Positions 13,825 to 17,475 of a stretch of DNA of 17,475 nucleotides are shown piece by piece. Source of the stretch: Magnetococcales bacterium. Its GTDB lineage: Bacteria; Pseudomonadota; Magnetococcia; Magnetococcales; Magnetaquicoccaceae. The position numbers and the translations under genes are program-made. The DNA is taken from NCBI GenBank assembly GCA_015228895.1, contig JADGCR010000021.1, forward strand, positions 1-17,475, given 5' to 3'. The notes under the pieces are model-generated. The model saw only the letters and a list, made by a program, of their open reading frames with translations, had not been told where the DNA came from and did no database searches. How positions within the stretch are numbered: position 1 is the stretch's first letter; every line of letters begins with the position of its first letter.

Positions 13825-16481
13825 GGAGAGAACCCCTCCTCTGCGCCAAAACGACACAAGAGCCCCAAGTCGCACTGACCGCACGCGTCCGGCAAGGGAT
13901 CGGGCAGGGCATCCCCGGCGCGGAACGCCCGCCCCAACGGGTCGAACACCCCGCGCCAATGGTCCAACAGGGTCTCCCAATCCGGGACAGCCGCCTCGCC
14001 CACGGCTCGCAACGAGGCCACCTCCGGCAGCATGCCCTCCTCGCGTGCCACCCCGATGAAACGGACATCCCTGGCCAGCAGCCGGGCAAACGCCAACACC
14101 GCCGTTCCCTCCGTGGCCAGGGCATACAGGGGCAACTGGGGCTCCCTGGGCCGGAGGGAGAACCAATCCCCGATCCGGGGCGGGGTCTTGCCGGTTTTGT
14201 AATCCAGGATGGCCCAGCCTCCCTCCCCCAGCCGATCCAGGCGATCCATGCGCAGGGTCAGGCGCAGCCCGCCGATCTCCAGCACGCGCTCCACCTCCCG
14301 CTCCGTCACCTCGAAGGGGTGGGGACGACTTTTTTCCAGGGCGCACCAGGCGGTCAACAGGCGCAGCAAACGACTCTCCTCCAGACGCGGCCCCGCGGGG
14401 GTGAAGGCATCCGGCCAACGGGCCACCCCCGCCCGCACCACCTCCCCGACCACCTGCCGCGCCCGCTCCTCCAGAGCGGCGTCGGAAAGGGCGGCCAAGG
14501 CCAGGGATGAGCCGGTCATGGCCCAGAACCGCTCCAGGGTCCAGTGGGCCAACACCCCCCGCCGCCGCCCGTCCAGGCCGGGTTGGGGCCGTTCCAGGGC
14601 GCGCGCCCCCAGGCGATGGCGGGCGAAGGCCTGAAAGGGACAAACCGCCTGGCACTGGATCACCCCGGCCCCGCCGGTCACCAGCGCCCCCTCCTCGAAC
14701 GGGGGGGCGCGCCAGTCGGTCCGGGTCTCGCGACGGGTCGCGGCCAGCATCATCCGGGGGTAGTCCGGCAACGCGCCCACCCCCAGACGCTCCAGGGTGG
14801 TTTCGGGGAGATGGGTCGCCAGCGGGGAGAGACGCAACGTCCGATCCCGTTCCTGCCAACTGTGGGAGACGATCACCCCGTCGGCGGCGCGCATCAGTCC
14901 CTCCAGCACCTGCCGGGCGAACCGGAGTTCCTGCTCGCCGGAACATTTCGGCAGGCCGTGACGCCGTTGGAAACCCACGGGCAAAAAAGGGTTGGGCTGG
15001 GGGACCGGGGGCCAGAGGTCATCCGTCAAACCCAGCACCCACAGGCCGTCGAACCGTTCGCCCACCGCCTCCAAAGCCCCCAGAATCTGGATGGGGGCCT
15101 CCCCGGTTTCCGGCTGGTACAGAGTGTCGGCCAAGTGACGGCGCAACAGGGACAGGGTGGCCGGCAGCTCCATGGAACCCGCCACCCGCTCCAGGGCGGC
15201 GAAGGCGGCGAGGGCTTCCTGCCAACGGAGCACCACCTGGTACTCTTCGCTGCGCAACGCCCCCTCTCCCGGCCAGCCCAACAGATGCAACCACTGGGTG
15301 AAACGGTGGACCCACTGCCTTGGGGTGGCCTGTTTCGTCTCTTTGCCTTGCTGATGGCGCTGCCCGGCAAAGCGGACCAGAGCGGCTCCCAGGAGAGGGC
15401 AAGGGACAAGGGATCGGGCCGCTTGCAGCAACTGCTCCACGGTCAGGGTCAACCGTCCGTCCGCGCGCAGTCCGGCGTCCAGTCGCCCCCTGGCGGACCA
15501 CTCCGACCCCCCCCCCGCCCAGAAAGGGGAGGCCAGCAGGCGACCACAGGTCTCCAGGTCCACCCGGCCCCGTCCCAACTCCAGCAACAGCAGCGCGTCC
15601 CGCACCAGGGGGGTTTCCGTCAAGGGGACCCCCAGGGAGAGATTGAACGGACAGGAGGCCCGGGCCACCACCCCGTCCCCCGGATGAAACACCTCCTGAA
15701 AGATGCGCACCACCCGCGCCCGCATGGCCGACAGACCGGGGATCACCACGGCGACCGGGGGGAGATCGACGGCATGGGGCGGACGCCTCTCCAGACGGAG
15801 ACGGGACCAGGCAGCCGCCCCGCGTATCTCCGCGTCCGGATCCGGAAAGGCGATGCGCGCCCCCTCCCCCGGCTCGTGATCGGTCTGGACGGTGTGGATC
15901 GACACGCCCAGGGCGGCCAGGGTCTGCAAGAGTCGCTCCTGCTGGGGGGTCACGCGGTCGAAGCCCGCCAGATGGAGCCGGGGGGGCCAGGTCAGCCGTT
16001 CGGCGTGGCGCGCCACCAGGGTGGGCAGACGGGCCGGGACGGTCCAGTGATGGCGGCTCAGCTCCGCCTCGAAGCGATCGGCCCAGCGCCGCCACGCCAT
16101 CGCGTCCTCGCTTTGGGCCGCCTCCCCCTCCCCCAGGTCCACGCACCAGGCGCGCAGCATCCTCCAGGCCTCTCCGGCCTTCCGCGCCGCCTCCGGGATC
16201 CGCAACAGACCGGCCCCCTGCGGGGAGTCCCCGATGATCCGCTCCCACAACAGGCGTTCCTGCGCCGGGGTCAGCAACAGGGGCAGCCGCCCCTCCCCGG
16301 TCTCCAGGTCGCAGAGCGCCTCCCAGCACCGCTCCAGCCAGGCGCTCCAGGGCAGGATGTCGGCGGCCCGCCAGGCCCGCCGCCCCGCCAGGGTCTGTCG
16401 AACGTCGTGCTCCCGCACCAGAAACCGCGCCAGCCGACGGTTGACGGTCACCACCTGAACTTCCCCGGTGATCGATTCCAT
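13821..16481 (-). CDS. AddB/RecB-like Fe-S PD-(D/E)XK nuclease, probable DNA repair protein
   Basis: An 886-residue protein of the AddB-like type that I recall being annotated 'probable DNA repair protein'. The N-terminal ~600 residues have the layout of an inactivated superfamily I helicase, and I see no Walker A motif. The C-terminal nuclease has the catalytic core ILDYKTGK (about 758-765) and a QLPLYAL motif about 20 residues later. A cysteine near 610 (CPFQAF) and a late CGQCDLGLLC (CX2CX5C, about 865-875) match the 4Fe-4S staple of AddB and Cas4. It probably trims or processes DNA ends in recombinational repair. The start is ATG at 16481 after GGAGGT; an extension to 16532 would include the promoter. 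The stop overlaps the kamA TTG. Confidence 0.85.
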   Translation of the reverse strand: MESITGEVQVVTVNRRLARFLVREHDVRQTLAGRRAWRAADILPWSAWLERCWEALCDLETGEGRLPLLLTPAQERLLWERIIGDSPQGAGLLRIPEAARKAGEAWRMLRAWCVDLGEGEAAQSEDAMAWRRWADRFEAELSRHHWTVPARLPTLVARHAERLTWPPRLHLAGFDRVTPQQERLLQTLAALGVSIHTVQTDHEPGEGARIAFPDPDAEIRGAAAWSRLRLERRPPHAVDLPPVAVVIPGLSAMRARVVRIFQEVFHPGDGVVARASCPFNLSLGVPLTETPLVRDALLLLELGRGRVDLETCGRLLASPFWAGGGSEWSARGRLDAGLRADGRLTLTVEQLLQAARSLVPCPLLGAALVRFAGQRHQQGKETKQATPRQWVHRFTQWLHLLGWPGEGALRSEEYQVVLRWQEALAAFAALERVAGSMELPATLSLLRRHLADTLYQPETGEAPIQILGALEAVGERFDGLWVLGLTDDLWPPVPQPNPFLPVGFQRRHGLPKCSGEQELRFARQVLEGLMRAADGVIVSHSWQERDRTLRLSPLATHLPETTLERLGVGALPDYPRMMLAATRRETRTDWRAPPFEEGALVTGGAGVIQCQAVCPFQAFARHRLGARALERPQPGLDGRRRGVLAHWTLERFWAMTGSSLALAALSDAALEERARQVVGEVVRAGVARWPDAFTPAGPRLEESRLLRLLTAWCALEKSRPHPFEVTEREVERVLEIGGLRLTLRMDRLDRLGEGGWAILDYKTGKTPPRIGDWFSLRPREPQLPLYALATEGTAVLAFARLLARDVRFIGVAREEGMLPEVASLRAVGEAAVPDWETLLDHWRGVFDPLGRAFRAGDALPDPLPDACGQCDLGLLCRFGAEEGFSP
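13833..13841 (-). promoter_or_regulatory. Ribosome binding site deciding the kamA TTG start
   Basis: GAGGAGGGG on the minus strand lies eight bases before TTG at 13824. It fixes the start inside the last codons of the upstream nuclease gene and rules out the long open extension. Confidence 0.7.
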
Positions 16482-16530
16482 GACACCTCCAAAATCAACG
16501 ACACCCCCCGGACACAACGCCCGGAGCATC

Positions 16531-16560
16531 ACTATACACGCTCTCTGGCGCCAGGACCAA
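16531..16560 (-). promoter_or_regulatory. Promoter candidate for the nuclease-kamA-ligase operon
   Basis: On the minus strand, TTGGTC (16555-16560) and TATAGT (16531-16536) are 18 bp apart. The spacer contains a perfect 10-bp palindrome, CTGGCGCCAG (16545-16554), placed where a repressor or spacer-binding activator could act. The -10 match is good and the -35 match is poor. Confidence 0.45.
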
Positions 16561-16590
16561 CGATCCGATTTCAGGGAGCGGCCCGTCCAC

Positions 16591-16617
16591 TTGACAACCC
16601 ATCAAAAAAAGTTTAAT
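16591..16617 (+). promoter_or_regulatory. Promoter candidate for cstA
   Basis: A perfect TTGACA (16591-16596) is followed after a short 15-bp spacer by TTTAAT (16612-16617). Transcription would start near 16624, giving a leader of about 55 bases. The spacer is shorter than ideal, so an activator may be needed, as for carbon-starvation genes. No CRP-like dyad was obvious to me. Confidence 0.5.
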
Positions 16618-16678
16618 TAAAATGCGCCCATGAAGGCGACAGGGCATCGACCGCTCCCACTCACACGAAAGAGACGAC

Positions 16679-17475
16679 ATGAGCCAGACCACACACGCCA
16701 GGAAACCGTTGCACACCCTTTTCTTCGTCCTGGTCGCCCTGCTGGGGGCGACGGGATCCGGCATGATCGCCCTGGGACGGGGAGAGACGGTCAGCGCCAC
16801 TTGGCTGGTGATCGCGGCGCTGTGCGTCTATACCCTGGCCTATCGGTACTACAGCCTTTTCATCGCCCGAAAGGTGCTGGCGCTCGATCCGCTCCGACCG
16901 ACCCCGGCGATCAAGTACAACGACAACAAGGACTTCGTTCCCACCAACCGCATCGTACTCTACGGTCATCACTTCGCCGCCATCGCCGGAGCCGGTCCCC
17001 TGGTGGGACCGGTGCTGGCCGCGCAGATGGGCTATCTGCCGGGCCTGTTGTGGATCCTGATCGGCGTGGTGCTGGCCGGGTCGGTCCAGGATTTCATGAT
17101 CCTCACCTTCTCCATGCGCCGGGGGGGACGCTCCCTGGGGGAGATCATCCGCGGGGAGATGGGCGCGGTGCCGGGGGGGATCGCCATGATCGGCATCTTC
17201 GGCATCATGACCATCCTGCTGGCGGTCCTCAGCCTGATCGTGGTCAAGGCCATGGCGGAAAGCCCCTGGTCGGTCTTCACCGTGACCATGACCATCCCCA
17301 TCGCGTTCTTCATGGGCCTCTACATGAAAAAACTCCGTCCGGGCCGGGTGGCGGAGGTCTCCATCATCGGGGCGCTGCTGTTGCTGGCCGCCATCGTCGC
17401 CGGGGGACACGTGGCCTCCCATCCGGTCCTGGGGCCCCTCTTCACCCTCACCGGGGTGCAGGTCACGGCGGGACT
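16679..17475 (+). CDS. cstA: CstA-family carbon-starvation transporter (3' end cut by window edge)
   Basis: The first 265 codons of a CstA family membrane transporter are present. Diagnostic segments are NDNKDFVPTNRIVLYGHHFA, IAGAGPLVGPVLAAQMGYLPG, GSVQDFM and MRRGGRSLGEII, all in the family order, with several hydrophobic helices between them. CstA and BtsT proteins carry peptides or pyruvate into the cell, and are induced by carbon limitation. The ATG at 16679 has only a weak AGAGA site upstream. It is divergent from the nuclease operon across 197 bp that hold a promoter candidate for each direction. The length beyond the edge is unknown; E. coli CstA is about 700 residues. Confidence 0.92.
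   Translation, partial: MSQTTHARKPLHTLFFVLVALLGATGSGMIALGRGETVSATWLVIAALCVYTLAYRYYSLFIARKVLALDPLRPTPAIKYNDNKDFVPTNRIVLYGHHFAAIAGAGPLVGPVLAAQMGYLPGLLWILIGVVLAGSVQDFMILTFSMRRGGRSLGEIIRGEMGAVPGGIAMIGIFGIMTILLAVLSLIVVKAMAESPWSVFTVTMTIPIAFFMGLYMKKLRPGRVAEVSIIGALLLLAAIVAGGHVASHPVLGPLFTLTGVQVTAG

Noticed and set aside
11767..13878. A 703-codon open frame on the plus strand
   Set aside because: It is antisense to both the ATP-grasp and kamA genes, which carry full sets of active-site residues.
13825..14946. A long N-terminal extension of kamA in the same frame
   Set aside because: It runs through the nuclease gene in another frame, is Gly/Arg/Pro-rich without motifs, and the GAGGAGGGG site points to TTG at 13824.
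14544..16616. A 690-codon open frame on the plus strand
   Set aside because: It is antisense to the nuclease gene whose catalytic and Fe-S motifs are intact. Composition is low-complexity Gly/Pro/Gln/Arg.

Overview
The window looks like a GC-rich proteobacterial chromosome: genes are tightly packed, many start on GTG or TTG after purine-rich Shine-Dalgarno sites, and ATGA/GTGA/TTGA stop-start overlaps are frequent. I cannot name the organism. A magnetotactic-coccus-like or other deep-branching proteobacterium is only a weak guess. I see no rRNA, tRNA, CRISPR array, insertion sequence or attachment site, and no stretch over 300 bases without a gene.

Left part (1-10041): surface-glycan biosynthesis. 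On the minus strand at the left edge lie a zinc-ribbon methyltransferase and a B12-domain radical SAM protein (cut by the window edge). Divergent from them, across only 42 bp, is a polytopic GT-C-like membrane protein. Converging on it is a minus-strand operon of five genes, read from 9181 down to 4396: a GT2 glycosyltransferase, a GatZ/KbaZ-like aldolase-subunit homologue, a second GT2-like protein, a small cupin of the phosphomannose-isomerase type, and a fusion of a nucleotidyltransferase with an APH/choline-kinase-like phosphotransferase. The last four overlap by 4 bp each. Together they look like a route that makes, activates and transfers an unusual sugar or a choline-like group. A LolA-like outer-membrane lipoprotein-sorting homologue lies just upstream.

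Middle part (10042-11686): small and unfamiliar genes. These are a single-pass membrane protein carrying a SWIM-like CxC...CxH motif; a convergent 67-residue protein with a strong ribosome site; an AT-richer segment that may hold a further small reading frame broken at two homopolymer runs; and an Ala/Lys/Pro-rich basic protein of 58 residues with its own promoter and intrinsic terminator.

Right part (11686-17475): a minus-strand operon of an AddB/RecB-like Fe-S PD-(D/E)XK nuclease, a KamA-family lysine 2,3-aminomutase with the lysine-specific residues present, and a D-Ala-D-Ala-ligase-like ATP-grasp enzyme. Nuclease and mutase overlap by 4 bp. Divergent from this operon is cstA, a carbon-starvation peptide/pyruvate transporter, cut by the right edge.

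The most interesting candidates are the kinase-nucleotidyltransferase/GatZ/cupin cassette, the KamA plus ATP-grasp pair (possible beta-lysine ligation), the membrane-anchored SWIM-like protein, and the broken small gene at 11192-11356.
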